Below, one piece after another: positions 32,070 through 39,643 of a stretch of 39,643 bases of DNA; position 1 is the first letter of the stretch; every line of letters begins with the position of its first letter. The stretch comes from Paractinoplanes deccanensis. Lineage in GTDB: Bacteria > Actinomycetota > Actinomycetes > Mycobacteriales > Micromonosporaceae. The stretch is from contig NZ_BOMI01000103.1 of NCBI RefSeq assembly GCF_016862115.1, positions 1 to 39,643 on the forward strand, written 5' to 3'. The notes beneath the pieces are model-generated. The model made no database searches. It saw only the letters and a list, made by a program, of their open reading frames with translations, and had not been told where the DNA came from. The position numbers and the translations under genes are program-made.

Positions 32070-32102
32070 CGGGGGCGGTCACCGGGATCGCGAGCACCAG
32101 CT

Positions 32103-32651
32103 CTACCGGCGGTCGGCAACCAGTTCCCGCGCCCACGCCACCGCGACCGACGGTTCCGGCCCCGTGTCGCTGTAGAGGCTGTCGAGCAGCAGCCACAGCC
32201 GGTCCGCCAGCGACGGCGGGCCGCCGAGCTCCGCCACGAGATCTTCGATGCGCGTACGGCTGTCGCGCACATAAGCGTGCGCCAGCGCGGTGGCCTCGTC
32301 GTCGCCGCGCCGGAACGGGGACTCGGCGAGGTAGTTCCGGAACGCGCAGCCGTGGTACGCGCGCCGCCGTACCCAATCGGCCGTCTCGGCGATCAGCGCG
32401 ACCAGCTGGTCTCGCGGTGCGCCCGTCAGGGCGGCCGTGGTCGCGGCCTCGCGCTCCTGGCGTGCCCGGGTCAGGTAGGCGGCGACCAGTGCCGGCTTGC
32501 CGGGGAAGTGCCGGTAGAGCATGTTCTTGCCGCAGCCCGCCGCCTGGATCACCTCGGCCAGCCCGACCGCCCGCACGCCGCGCGTGTAGAACAGCTCCGC
32601 CGCCACCGACAGGATGCGCTCTCGTCCCGAGGGGTCTTCCGTCCGCGCCAT
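32103..32651 (-). CDS. TetR-family regulator
   Basis: 182 residues from the ATG at 32651; an open frame extends upstream through the promoter region and is not used. RERILSVAAELFYTRGVRAVGLAEVIQAAGCGKNMLYRHFPGKPALVAAYL (about 10-60) is a complete TetR helix-turn-helix. The rest is a helical ligand domain with two cysteines (about 38 and 106). It is divergent from the thiolase gene, and two perfect CGGACC-N4-GGTCCG palindromes lie between them. A TAAACT -10-like box (32665-32660) right before the start suggests a leaderless mRNA. Expected to repress itself and the thiolase; the inducer may be an acyl-CoA (inference). Confidence 0.9.
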   Translation of the reverse strand: MARTEDPSGRERILSVAAELFYTRGVRAVGLAEVIQAAGCGKNMLYRHFPGKPALVAAYLTRARQEREAATTAALTGAPRDQLVALIAETADWVRRRAYHGCAFRNYLAESPFRRGDDEATALAHAYVRDSRTRIEDLVAELGGPPSLADRLWLLLDSLYSDTGPEPSVAVAWARELVADRR

Positions 32652-32666
32652 GGCTGCCGAGTTTAT

Positions 32667-32736
32667 CGGACCACTCGGTCCGCCAGCCTGTTGACGCCGG
32701 CCGTCCCTGTGGGTGACTATCGGACCGGTCGGTCCG
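32667..32736. promoter_or_regulatory. Two palindromic TetR operators
   Basis: CGGACC-ACTC-GGTCCG (32667-32682) and CGGACC-GGTC-GGTCCG (32721-32736) are perfect 6-bp-arm palindromes, 54 bp apart. Site 1 abuts the TetR start, and site 2 covers the expected transcription start after a TTGACG (32691-32696) / GACTAT (32715-32720) promoter for the thiolase. A half site, GGTCGGTCC, follows the ribosome site just before the thiolase ATG. Confidence 0.8.
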
Positions 32737-32757
32737 TAATCACTGGGAGGTCGGTCC

Positions 32758-33939
32758 ATGCGAGACGCCGTCATCGTCGACGCGGTGCGAACCCCGGTCG
32801 CCAAGGGCAAGCCCGGCGGCGCCTACCACGCGATCCACCCCGTCGACCTGCACGCGCACGTGCTGAAGGCGCTCGTCGAGCGCAACCCGGGACTCGACCC
32901 CGCCGAGATCGACGACGTCATCGGCGGCACGGTCGGCCAGGTCGGCGAGCAGAGCACCAACGCCACCCGGATGGCCGTGCTCGCCGCCGGCTTCCCCGAG
33001 TCGGTGCCCGGCGTGACCGTCGACCGGCAGTGCGGCAGCAGCCAGCAGGCGCTGAGCTTCGCCGCCCAGGGCCTCATCTCCGGCGCGTACGACCTGGTCG
33101 TCGCCTCCGGCGCCGAGTCGATGTCGCGCGTCCCGATCGGCAGCTCCGCGTACGTCGACGGCACCCGCGCCCTGGTGGGCGGCCCGGCCGTCGCCGAGCG
33201 CTACGGCGGCCTGATCCCGCAGGGCGTCAGCGCCGAACTGATCGCCCGCAAATGGGGCTTCACCCGCGCCCAGCTCGACGACTTCGCCGCCACCAGCCAC
33301 CAGCGCGCCGCCGCGGCGTGGCGTGCCGGTCACTTCGACAGCCAGATCACCCGGCCCACGTCGCTCGCCGTCGACGAGACCATCCGCCCCGGCACCACCG
33401 TCGAAACCCTCGCCGGCCTGCGCACCGCCTTCGCGGACCCGCGCTGGGAGCAGCGCTTCGGCGCCATCGACTGGAAGGTCACCGCCGGCAACTCCAGCCC
33501 CGTCAACGACGGCGCCGCGGCCCTGCTGCTCACCACCAGCGCCACCGCCGCCCGCCACGGCTGGCGCCCCCGGGCCCGCGTCCACACCGCCACCGCCGTC
33601 GGCGACGACCCCGTCATGATGCTGACCGGCATCATCCCCGCCACCGCCAAGGTCCTGGCCCGAGCCGGCCTGACCATCGACGACATCGACGCGTACGAGG
33701 TGAACGAGGCCTTCACCTCGGTAGTGCTGGCCTGGCAGGCCGAAACGTGCGCCGACCCCGGAAAGGTCAATGTGGACGGCGGCGCCACAGCCATCGGCCA
33801 CCCCCTGGGCGCCAGCGGTGCCCGCCTGGCCACCACCCTCCTGAACGTCCTGGAACGCACCGGCGGCCGCTACGGCCTGCAAACCATGTGCGAGGCGGGC
33901 GGCACCGCCAACGCCACCATCATCGAACGCCTGCCCTGA
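32758..33939 (+). CDS. Thiolase (acetyl-CoA acyltransferase type)
   Basis: 393 residues, normal for thiolases. The acyl-accepting Cys92 lies in DRQCGSSQQAL, His348 in GHPLGASGAR, and the base Cys378 in MCEAGGTANATI, so the catalytic set is complete. VNEAF is also present. GGATAIGHPLG is a slight variant of the usual GGAIALGHPLG. It either cleaves 3-ketoacyl-CoA in beta-oxidation or condenses two acyl-CoA units; direction cannot be told. No other beta-oxidation gene is beside it. GGGAGG lies seven bases before the ATG. Likely under the divergent TetR regulator. Confidence 0.95.
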   Translation: MRDAVIVDAVRTPVAKGKPGGAYHAIHPVDLHAHVLKALVERNPGLDPAEIDDVIGGTVGQVGEQSTNATRMAVLAAGFPESVPGVTVDRQCGSSQQALSFAAQGLISGAYDLVVASGAESMSRVPIGSSAYVDGTRALVGGPAVAERYGGLIPQGVSAELIARKWGFTRAQLDDFAATSHQRAAAAWRAGHFDSQITRPTSLAVDETIRPGTTVETLAGLRTAFADPRWEQRFGAIDWKVTAGNSSPVNDGAAALLLTTSATAARHGWRPRARVHTATAVGDDPVMMLTGIIPATAKVLARAGLTIDDIDAYEVNEAFTSVVLAWQAETCADPGKVNVDGGATAIGHPLGASGARLATTLLNVLERTGGRYGLQTMCEAGGTANATIIERLP

Positions 33940-34008
33940 CCCGCGGCTTGCCGGCTGTGCCACGGTAGGGTGCGGTCGGCAGCCGATCGCCTCCCGCGAA
34001 GGGCCTGG

Positions 34009-34536
34009 ATGCACGAGCCAGTCACGGCCCAGCAGTACGCCACGTGGACAGCCGAGCAGAGCGCGGACGTCGAGGTCGTGGACGGGATGGTCGTCGCGCG
34101 GCCGGTCCCGTCGAAGCGGCACAACCGCCTGGCCCGGCTCCTGGCGAACGCCCTGGACGCCGCCGCGGGGCCGGACTGGAACGCTGACACCGACGTCGAC
34201 GTCCGGCTTCAGGACGTGCCGCTGAACAATCGCCGCCCCGACGTAGTCGTCTACCGGGCGGACACCCTCGACATCACCCCGACACGACCCGAGCACGTGC
34301 TTCTCGTGGTCGAGGTCGTCTCTCCCGGCTCCGACAGGATCGTCAAGGCGGACCAGTACGCGAGAGCCGGCATCCCGTTCTCCTGGCGTGTCGAGCAGGC
34401 CGCCACCGGTGTGCCCATCGTCTACACCTACGTTCTCGACCCGGGGGCCGGCTGCTACCGCGATGGCGAGATCTTCACCGGCGTCGTCAGGCTGACCGCA
34501 CCGTTCGCGATCGAGGTCGATCTCGGCCGGCTCTGA
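34009..34536 (+). CDS. Uma2-family (DUF820) PD-(D/E)XK nuclease-like protein
   Basis: 175 residues from ATG 34009, preceded by GAAGGG. The motif order fits Uma2: DVEVVDGMVVARP, HNRLARLLANAL, RRPDVVVYRAD (metal Asp), VLLVVEVVSPGSDR (Glu of the E-x-K core; the lysine position is replaced by Ser) and VKADQYARAGIPFSWRVE (conserved helix). Catalysis is not assured given the missing lysine, though many Uma2 proteins show this. The family occurs in many copies in actinobacteria and cyanobacteria and its job is unknown. Stand-alone. Confidence 0.85.
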   Translation: MHEPVTAQQYATWTAEQSADVEVVDGMVVARPVPSKRHNRLARLLANALDAAAGPDWNADTDVDVRLQDVPLNNRRPDVVVYRADTLDITPTRPEHVLLVVEVVSPGSDRIVKADQYARAGIPFSWRVEQAATGVPIVYTYVLDPGAGCYRDGEIFTGVVRLTAPFAIEVDLGRL

Positions 34537-34614
34537 GCCCGGTCCTGAAAGCGCACAACGGCGCGCAAGCCCTGTGGACAACGCCGACGCTGTCCGCTCT
34601 GGACCTCATACGGT

Positions 34615-36651
34615 ATGACTGGCGGCATGCTTGTCGATTTTCCGCGGCTCGTGGGGCGTACACAGGGCTTCTCGCTGGGCCGCCCGCGGCGGTTCACGGT
34701 CGGGCCCGAGGGGCGACGGGTGCTCTTCCTGCGCAGCCTCGGCGGGGAGGATCCGGTGCTGCGCCTGTGGAGCGCCGACCTCGACGGTGGTGAGGAGCGG
34801 CTTCTCGCCGATCCGGCCACGCCGGGGGAGAAGGCGCTCTCCGCGCAAGAACGGGCACGGCGCGAGAGGGCGCGCGACAGGTCGTCGGGCATTTCGGCCT
34901 ACAGCGCCGATCGGGCCGTACGCCGGGTGGCGTTCACGGCCGACCAGCAGCTCTTCGTCGTCGACGTCGACAGCGGGCACGTCGCGCCGCTGCCCGCCAA
35001 GGCGCCGGTGGAGGACGCCACGATCAGCCCGGACGGCACCACGGTCGCCTATGTGCACGACGGCGAGCTGCGGCTGATCGGCGCGGACGGCCAGGGCGAC
35101 CGCGCGCTCGCCACTCCCGAGAAGGACGACGTCACGTACGGGCTGGCCGAGCACGTCGCCGGCGAGTCGATGGAACGCATGCGCGGCTTCTGGTGGGCGC
35201 CGTCGGGGGACCGGCTCGCCGTGGCCCGCGTGGACAACGAGCCCGTCGAGATCTGGTATCTCAGCGATCCCGCCAACCCGCAGGAGCCGCCCACCGCGCA
35301 GCGCTACCCGCGTGCGGGCACCGCCAACGCCGTCGTCACTCTGCACGTCTACGACCTGGCCGGGCAGCGGGTCGATGTCGAGGCGGAGTACGAATATCTC
35401 GTCGACGTCGTCTGGGACGGGCACGGCCTCCTGGCGGTGACGCAGAACAGGCCGCAGACCGTCCTGCGGGTCCTCGACGTCGATCCGGGGACGGGCGCCA
35501 CCTCGACGATCGCCGAGGCCGTGGACGACGCCTGGACCCAGATCGTGCCGGGCGTGCCGCGGCGCACCGACAGCGGCTCGCTGGTGTGGACCGAGGACCG
35601 CGGGGACACCCGCCACCTGACGGTCGCCGGTGAGCCGGTCACCCCGGCCGGCCTGCAGGTCGCCGAGGTTCTCTCGGTCGACGGCGACACCGTGCTCTTC
35701 GCCGCGGCCGACGAGCCGACCGAGCTGCACCTGTGGACCTGGTCCACTGCGGACGGTCTGCGGCAGCTCACCACGGCCGCCGGCGTGCACACCGGTGTCC
35801 GGGCCGGCGGCGCGACCGTGGTCGTCTCGGACCGGCTGGACGGCTCGTCGGTGCGCTTCGGCACCCGTACGATCGCGGATCTGTCGGTGAGCTCGCCCGT
35901 CGTACCGAAAGTGTCCCTGCTCCGCGCCGGAAAGCGTGAGTTGCGGACGGCCGTCCTCTTCCCGGCTGTGTGGCAGCGCGGTGAGCGGCTGCCGGTCCTG
36001 ATGGATCCGTACGGCGGCACGGCCATGCAACGCGCCGTCGCCCACCGTGGCAGCTACTACGTCTCGCAGTGGTTCGCCGACCAGGGCTTCGCCGTGATCG
36101 TCGCGGACGGCCGTGGCACCCCGGGCCGGGGGCCGCGCTGGGAGAAGGAGGCGTACGGCGACAACTCCGACATGCTCGTCGAGGACCAGGTCGAGGCGCT
36201 GCGCACGGTGGCCGCGCTCTACCCGGAGCTCGACCTGTCCCGCGTCGGCATCCGCGGCTGGTCGGCCGGCGGCACCCTGGCCGCGCTCGCCGTCCTGCGC
36301 CGCCCCGACGTCTTCCACGCCGCCGTGGCGGGCGCCCCGGTCACCGACGAGTTCCTGTACGACACCCATTGGCAGGAGCGCTACCTGGGCGATCCGCGCG
36401 CCGACCCGACCCCGTACGAGAACGCCTCGGTCCTGCGCGACGCCGCCAAGCTCGAACGCCCGCTGATGCTCATCCACGGCCTCGCCGACGACAACGTGTA
36501 CCCGGTCCACACGATGCGCTTCTCCGCCGCCCTGCTGGCCGCCGGGAAGCCGCACACCGTGCTCCCGCTCCCCGGCGCCAGCCACATGCCCCCGGACGTC
36601 GATCTGCTCACGCCGCAACTGCGGTTCTTGCAGGAGGCACTGCGAAGCTGA
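34615..36651 (+). CDS. S9-family prolyl oligopeptidase / DPP-IV-like
   Basis: 678 residues from ATG 34615; the ATG at 34627 (MLVDFPRL) is closer to the family start and is an alternative, neither having a clear ribosome site. The N-terminal seven- or eight-bladed propeller (about 1-420) precedes the alpha/beta hydrolase (about 430-678). The catalytic triad is Ser550 in GWSAGG (usually GWSYGG), Asp625 in GLADDNVYP and His657 in GASHMPP. DPYGG and ADGRGTPGRG add the oxyanion Tyr region. It cuts short peptides, probably after X-Pro or X-Ala. No signal peptide, so cytosolic. Its 3' end overlaps the MFS gene on the other strand by 44 bases. Confidence 0.92.
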   Translation: MTGGMLVDFPRLVGRTQGFSLGRPRRFTVGPEGRRVLFLRSLGGEDPVLRLWSADLDGGEERLLADPATPGEKALSAQERARRERARDRSSGISAYSADRAVRRVAFTADQQLFVVDVDSGHVAPLPAKAPVEDATISPDGTTVAYVHDGELRLIGADGQGDRALATPEKDDVTYGLAEHVAGESMERMRGFWWAPSGDRLAVARVDNEPVEIWYLSDPANPQEPPTAQRYPRAGTANAVVTLHVYDLAGQRVDVEAEYEYLVDVVWDGHGLLAVTQNRPQTVLRVLDVDPGTGATSTIAEAVDDAWTQIVPGVPRRTDSGSLVWTEDRGDTRHLTVAGEPVTPAGLQVAEVLSVDGDTVLFAAADEPTELHLWTWSTADGLRQLTTAAGVHTGVRAGGATVVVSDRLDGSSVRFGTRTIADLSVSSPVVPKVSLLRAGKRELRTAVLFPAVWQRGERLPVLMDPYGGTAMQRAVAHRGSYYVSQWFADQGFAVIVADGRGTPGRGPRWEKEAYGDNSDMLVEDQVEALRTVAALYPELDLSRVGIRGWSAGGTLAALAVLRRPDVFHAAVAGAPVTDEFLYDTHWQERYLGDPRADPTPYENASVLRDAAKLERPLMLIHGLADDNVYPVHTMRFSAALLAAGKPHTVLPLPGASHMPPDVDLLTPQLRFLQEALRS

Positions 36652-37897
36652 ACAGCACGCCCGCGGCGAGCGCCACGGCGGCGTTGGCCGCGACCGCCGG
36701 GACGAAGCCGCCGGCGAGCACGGCCGCCATCACCGGCGTGCCGACCGTGATGCCGACCTGCTGGCTCATGGTCGCCAGCCCTGTCGCCAGGCCCTGGTCG
36801 GCGAGGGGAAGGGCGTTCGTCACGGTCACCATGAACGCGACGATCGCGACCAGGTTGGCCACCCCGCCGGCGAAGGTCAGCGCCAGCAGCCACGGCCGGT
36901 CCGGCCCCAGCAGGACGAGGGGCAGGGTGGCCGCCGCCTGCGCGACGAAGCCACCGGCGAGGGCGCCGCGCGCCCCGATCCTGGCGATCACCCGGGGCGC
37001 CGCCATCCCGCCGGCGACCGTGCCCAGCCCCAGGGCGGCGAACGCCAGCCCCGCCTTCAGCGGCGAATACCCGAGAACGTCCTGCAGATGGATCGTCAGG
37101 ACGAACACCAGCGACGTCTCGGTGGCGAACGCGAGCAGCCCGGCGAGATTGCCCCAGCCCACGCCGCGCGATCGCAGCACCCGGACCGGCACCAGCGGCT
37201 GCGCCACCTTCCGCTCGACGAACCAGAACACCCCGAGCAGCAGGACGCCGACCGGCAGCCATCCGTGCACCAGCGCGAGCAGTCCGCCCGTCACCGTGAC
37301 GGCGCCGGCCCAGTCGATGCGGGGACGGTGCTCCGGGCGTACGTCATCGATCAGAACCGGCGCCGCGACCAGGACCACCGCCGCGACCGCGACGTTGAGG
37401 AAGAACGCCCACCGCCAGCTCAGCAGGCCGGTCAGCACCCCGCCCAGCACGGCACCCGTGGTGAAGCCGGCGGCCATCAGGGCGCCGTTGAGTCCCAGCG
37501 CCCGATCCCGTGCCGGCCCGGCCGGGAACAGTGTGGTGAGCAGCGCGAGCGCCGCCGGGGTCACCGCCGCCGTGGCGAGGCCCTGCACCACGCGCGCGGC
37601 CAGCAACACCTCCGCGGTCTGGGCGAGGCCACCCACCAGCGACGAGACGCCCAGCGCCGCCATGCCGGCCAGGAACGTCCGGCGGCGGCCGGCGATATCG
37701 GCGAGCCGGCCGAACAGCAGGGTGAATCCCGCGGCGCAGAGCGCGAACGCCGTCGTCACCCACGGGAGCCGGCCGAGCGGCAGCCCGACGTCGCGCCCGA
37801 TCGCGGGCAGGGCCACGTTGAGGATGGAGAAGTCGACCGCCAGCGTGAAGCTCGCGGTCAGCAGCACCGCCATCGCGGCGCGCTTCGTGTTCGTCAT
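36608..37897 (-). CDS. MFS transporter, drug:H+ antiporter type
   Basis: 429 residues from ATG 37897. VDFSILNVALPAIGRDVG is the DHA2-type motif D1, FGRLADIAGRRRTF motif A, RVVQGLATAAVTPAALALL the motif B-like segment, and GAVLGGVLTGLLSWRWAFFLNV motif C. About twelve helices are seen, fewer than the 14 of the other MFS protein in this window. Longer upstream frames were discarded. It is divergent from an XRE-MmyB-type regulator, so export is probably controlled by that protein. The last 44 bases overlap the S9 peptidase gene convergently. Confidence 0.9.
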   Translation of the reverse strand: MTNTKRAAMAVLLTASFTLAVDFSILNVALPAIGRDVGLPLGRLPWVTTAFALCAAGFTLLFGRLADIAGRRRTFLAGMAALGVSSLVGGLAQTAEVLLAARVVQGLATAAVTPAALALLTTLFPAGPARDRALGLNGALMAAGFTTGAVLGGVLTGLLSWRWAFFLNVAVAAVVLVAAPVLIDDVRPEHRPRIDWAGAVTVTGGLLALVHGWLPVGVLLLGVFWFVERKVAQPLVPVRVLRSRGVGWGNLAGLLAFATETSLVFVLTIHLQDVLGYSPLKAGLAFAALGLGTVAGGMAAPRVIARIGARGALAGGFVAQAAATLPLVLLGPDRPWLLALTFAGGVANLVAIVAFMVTVTNALPLADQGLATGLATMSQQVGITVGTPVMAAVLAGGFVPAVAANAAVALAAGVLFSFAVPPARTAVAA

Positions 37898-37999
37898 GGC
37901 CACGACGGTCCGCCCGGCGGCGCGCGGGTGGGAGCCCTCGGATGTGACTAGCACCGGCAGGGATAGGCACGGCGCTTCCCGGCGAGCGACGATGACCGG

Positions 38000-38806
38000 G
38001 TGAACGAACTCGGGGCTTTCCTGCGCACCCGCCGCGCCCGGCTCACGCCCGCCGAGGCAGGGCTCGTCTCGTACGGCCACCGGCGCGTGCCCGGGCTCCG
38101 GCGCGAGGAACTGGCCCAGCTGGCCGGGGTGAGCCACACCTACTACATGCGGCTGGAGCAGGGCCAGAGCCGCCACGCCTCCGCCTCGGTCATCGAGGCC
38201 CTGGCCCGCGCGCTGCGCCTGTCCGCCGACGAGCGCGCCCACCTCTTCCATCTGGCCGAGCTCTTCGAGGGCCCCCGCCCCGCGCCTCTCGCCGCGCCCC
38301 GCGCCGCCCTGGTGCGCCTGCTGAACGCGATGCCGGACGTGCCGGCGGTCCTCGTCGACCGGCACACCACCGTGCTGGCCTGGAACCCGCTCGGCCGCGC
38401 CCTGCTGGCCTTCCACGAGACAAGGCCCGGGGTCAACCTGGCCCGCCTGCTCTTCCTCGACCCGCACACCCGCGACCTCTACCCCGACTGGCACACCGAG
38501 GCCTGTCGCGCCGTGGCGTCGCTGCGGCTGGTCGCCGGGCGGCATCCCGGCGACCGCGCCCTCACCGAGCTGATCGGCGAGCTCTGCGTCCGCAGCGACG
38601 AGTTCGCGCGCCTCTGGGCCGACCACCCGGTCGCGGAGTGCGTCACCGGCCACAAGCTCCTGCGCCACCCCGTCGTCGGCGACCTGACGCTCGACTTCGA
38701 GATCCTCCAGTCCCCCGACGGCAGCGGCCAGCGCCTGATGACCTACCCCGCCGAGCCGGACACCCCCGCCGCCACGGCGCTGCGCCTGCTGGCGTCCCTG
38801 AGCTGA
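38000..38806 (+). CDS. XRE-family regulator with MmyB-like ligand domain
   Basis: 268 residues, GTG start. N-terminal HTH (about 30-85): PGLRREELAQLAGVSHTYYMRLEQGQSRHASASVIEALARALRL, the form typical of actinobacterial XRE-MmyB proteins (with RREELA and YYxRLEQG). The C-terminal half (about 105-265) has VLVDRHTTVLAWNPLGRALL, HTEACRAVASLR, DHPVAEC and a FEILQSPDGSGQRLMTYPAEPDTPA ending, the PAS-like MmyB ligand domain. Divergent from the MFS gene; likely controls it and itself. It overlaps the cydC-like gene convergently by 64 bases. Confidence 0.93.
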   Translation: MNELGAFLRTRRARLTPAEAGLVSYGHRRVPGLRREELAQLAGVSHTYYMRLEQGQSRHASASVIEALARALRLSADERAHLFHLAELFEGPRPAPLAAPRAALVRLLNAMPDVPAVLVDRHTTVLAWNPLGRALLAFHETRPGVNLARLLFLDPHTRDLYPDWHTEACRAVASLRLVAGRHPGDRALTELIGELCVRSDEFARLWADHPVAECVTGHKLLRHPVVGDLTLDFEILQSPDGSGQRLMTYPAEPDTPAATALRLLASLS

Positions 38807-39643
38807 CCACCCTCCAAGGTGAACACCCGGTCGACCAGCCCGAGCCCTTCGGTGCGGTGGGTCAGCAACAGGACGGTACGCCCGTGACTGGCGTCGAGCA
38901 GGTCCGCCATGAGCGCCCCGGCCACGTCCACGTCCAGCCCTTCGGTCGGTTCGTCGAGCACCAGCAGCCCCGGGTCCGCGAGCAGCGCCCGCGCCGTGGC
39001 GAACCGCCTCACCTGCCCACCGGACATGGTCGCGCCGCCACTGCCCAGCCACGTGCCGAGCCCGTCCGGCAGCCCGTCGAGCCAGTCACCGAGCCGCACC
39101 CGTTCCAGCACCGCCCGCAACTCCTCATCGGCCGCGCCCGGCCTTGCCAGCCGCAGGTTCTCCCGCACGGTAGACGCGAACACATGGTCCGTCTCGTCCC
39201 CGACCAGCACGATCCGTCCCCGCACAGCGGCCTCCGGCAGCTCCCGCAGATCCGTGCCGTCCGCCAGACTCAGCCGCCCCTCCCGCGGATCGAGCAGCCG
39301 AGCCACCACCGCCGCCAGCGTCGACTTCCCCGACCCCGACCGCCCCACCACAGCAACCCGGCTCCCCGCGTCTAGGTCAAGATCCAGGTTCGCGAGTACG
39401 CCGTCCCGGCGCGAATCCCAGCCCGCGGTGACCCCGCGAAGCCGCAAGCCAACCCCGCGACCGAGCCCCCTGCCGAGACCGCCGACGCCCGTCGCCGTGC
39501 TGGAGGCGGGAGCCGCGTCCTGTGGCTCGGCGGTTCCCGCGCCCTCGGCGGAGAGTGTGCCGGTGTGCGAGAGGGCCTGGTCTCCGGCGGCGTGGGGTGT
39601 GCCGGCGTGCGAGAGGGCCTGATCTCCGGCGGCGGGGAATGTA
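38743..39643 (-). CDS. cydC: ABC exporter ATP-binding part, CydC-like (5' end outside window)
   Basis: The frame is open to the window edge; only the C-terminal 300 residues are seen. The ATPase domain (from MRLRGVTAGW at 39447 on) has Walker A GRSGSGKST, signature MSGGQVRR, Walker B LLVLDEP, and H-loop THR. ENLRLARPGAADEELRAVLERVRLGDWLDGLPDGL and LLDASHGRTVLLLTHR resemble the CydC subunit of the CydDC glutathione/cysteine exporter needed for cytochrome bd assembly. Upstream is a linker containing a 14-residue tandem repeat. Its membrane domain lies beyond the window, so a CydDC fusion cannot be excluded. It overlaps the XRE gene by 64 bases. Confidence 0.75.
   Translation of the reverse strand, partial: TFPAAGDQALSHAGTPHAAGDQALSHTGTLSAEGAGTAEPQDAAPASSTATGVGGLGRGLGRGVGLRLRGVTAGWDSRRDGVLANLDLDLDAGSRVAVVGRSGSGKSTLAAVVARLLDPREGRLSLADGTDLRELPEAAVRGRIVLVGDETDHVFASTVRENLRLARPGAADEELRAVLERVRLGDWLDGLPDGLGTWLGSGGATMSGGQVRRFATARALLADPGLLVLDEPTEGLDVDVAGALMADLLDASHGRTVLLLTHRTEGLGLVDRVFTLEGGQLRDASRRSAVAAGVSGSAG
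39556..39639. repeat. 42-bp tandem repeat in the CydC linker
   Basis: Copies at 39556-39597 and 39598-39639 share most bases. In the protein they give a 14-residue repeat starting GDQALSHAG / GDQALSHTG. The array may extend past the window edge. It sits between the ATPase domain and the unseen membrane part. Confidence 0.75.

Noticed and set aside
34573..34581. TGTGGACAA as a DnaA site
   Set aside because: A single isolated copy between Uma2 and the S9 peptidase; expected by chance.

Overview
The window is high-GC DNA (most genes look about 70% G+C or above) from an actinobacterium. Supporting signs are long antisense shadow frames, frequent GTG starts, ATGA/GTGA gene overlaps, a predicted F420-dependent oxidoreductase, a FolP2-type DHPS paralogue, a Holin-X/DUF3618 operon and a CydC-type ABC exporter. 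A Micromonosporaceae/Actinoplanes-like origin is my guess, not something the sequence proves.

Left part (1-13.7 kb): a small lipoprotein and a secreted beta-propeller/LamG protein. Next comes a phage-lysin-like M15 peptidase, convergent across a perfect terminator with a three-gene minus-strand unit: membrane protein, deacetylase-GT2 exopolysaccharide fusion, and Ser/Thr kinase. A 1.4 kb gene-free stretch follows. It holds two unusual tandem-repeat arrays, a low-GC island and two perfect DnaA boxes. After it lie a TetR/MFS efflux pair with readable promoters and operators, folP2, and a three-gene envelope-stress operon.

Central part (13.7-27.2 kb): an F420 oxidoreductase, a GT2 and an aldehyde dehydrogenase flank the main feature. 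This is a tightly overlapping run of carbamoyltransferase, GT2, GmhB-GT9 fusion, GT, GT4, GmhA, HldE, SDR and GT9, ending with an overlapping topoisomerase IB gene. GmhA, HldE (both domains) and the GmhB half make every enzyme from sedoheptulose-7-phosphate to ADP-D-glycero-beta-D-manno-heptose. No HldD epimerase is visible. Together with the GTs and the carbamoyltransferase, the set suggests a possibly carbamoylated heptose glycan in an organism that has no LPS. The first gene of the run has its ribosome binding site inside an 8-bp hairpin, and a REP-like 24-bp repeat array splits hldE from the SDR.

Right part (27.2-39.6 kb): a MarR/NAD(P)-binding pair with a dyad operator, a decayed GGDEF-EAL gene, a PfkB kinase with SurE, a TetR/thiolase pair with two palindromic operators, a Uma2 nuclease, an S9 peptidase, an MFS/XRE pair, and the 3' part of a cydC-like gene cut by the window edge. 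Two convergent pairs here overlap at their 3' ends.
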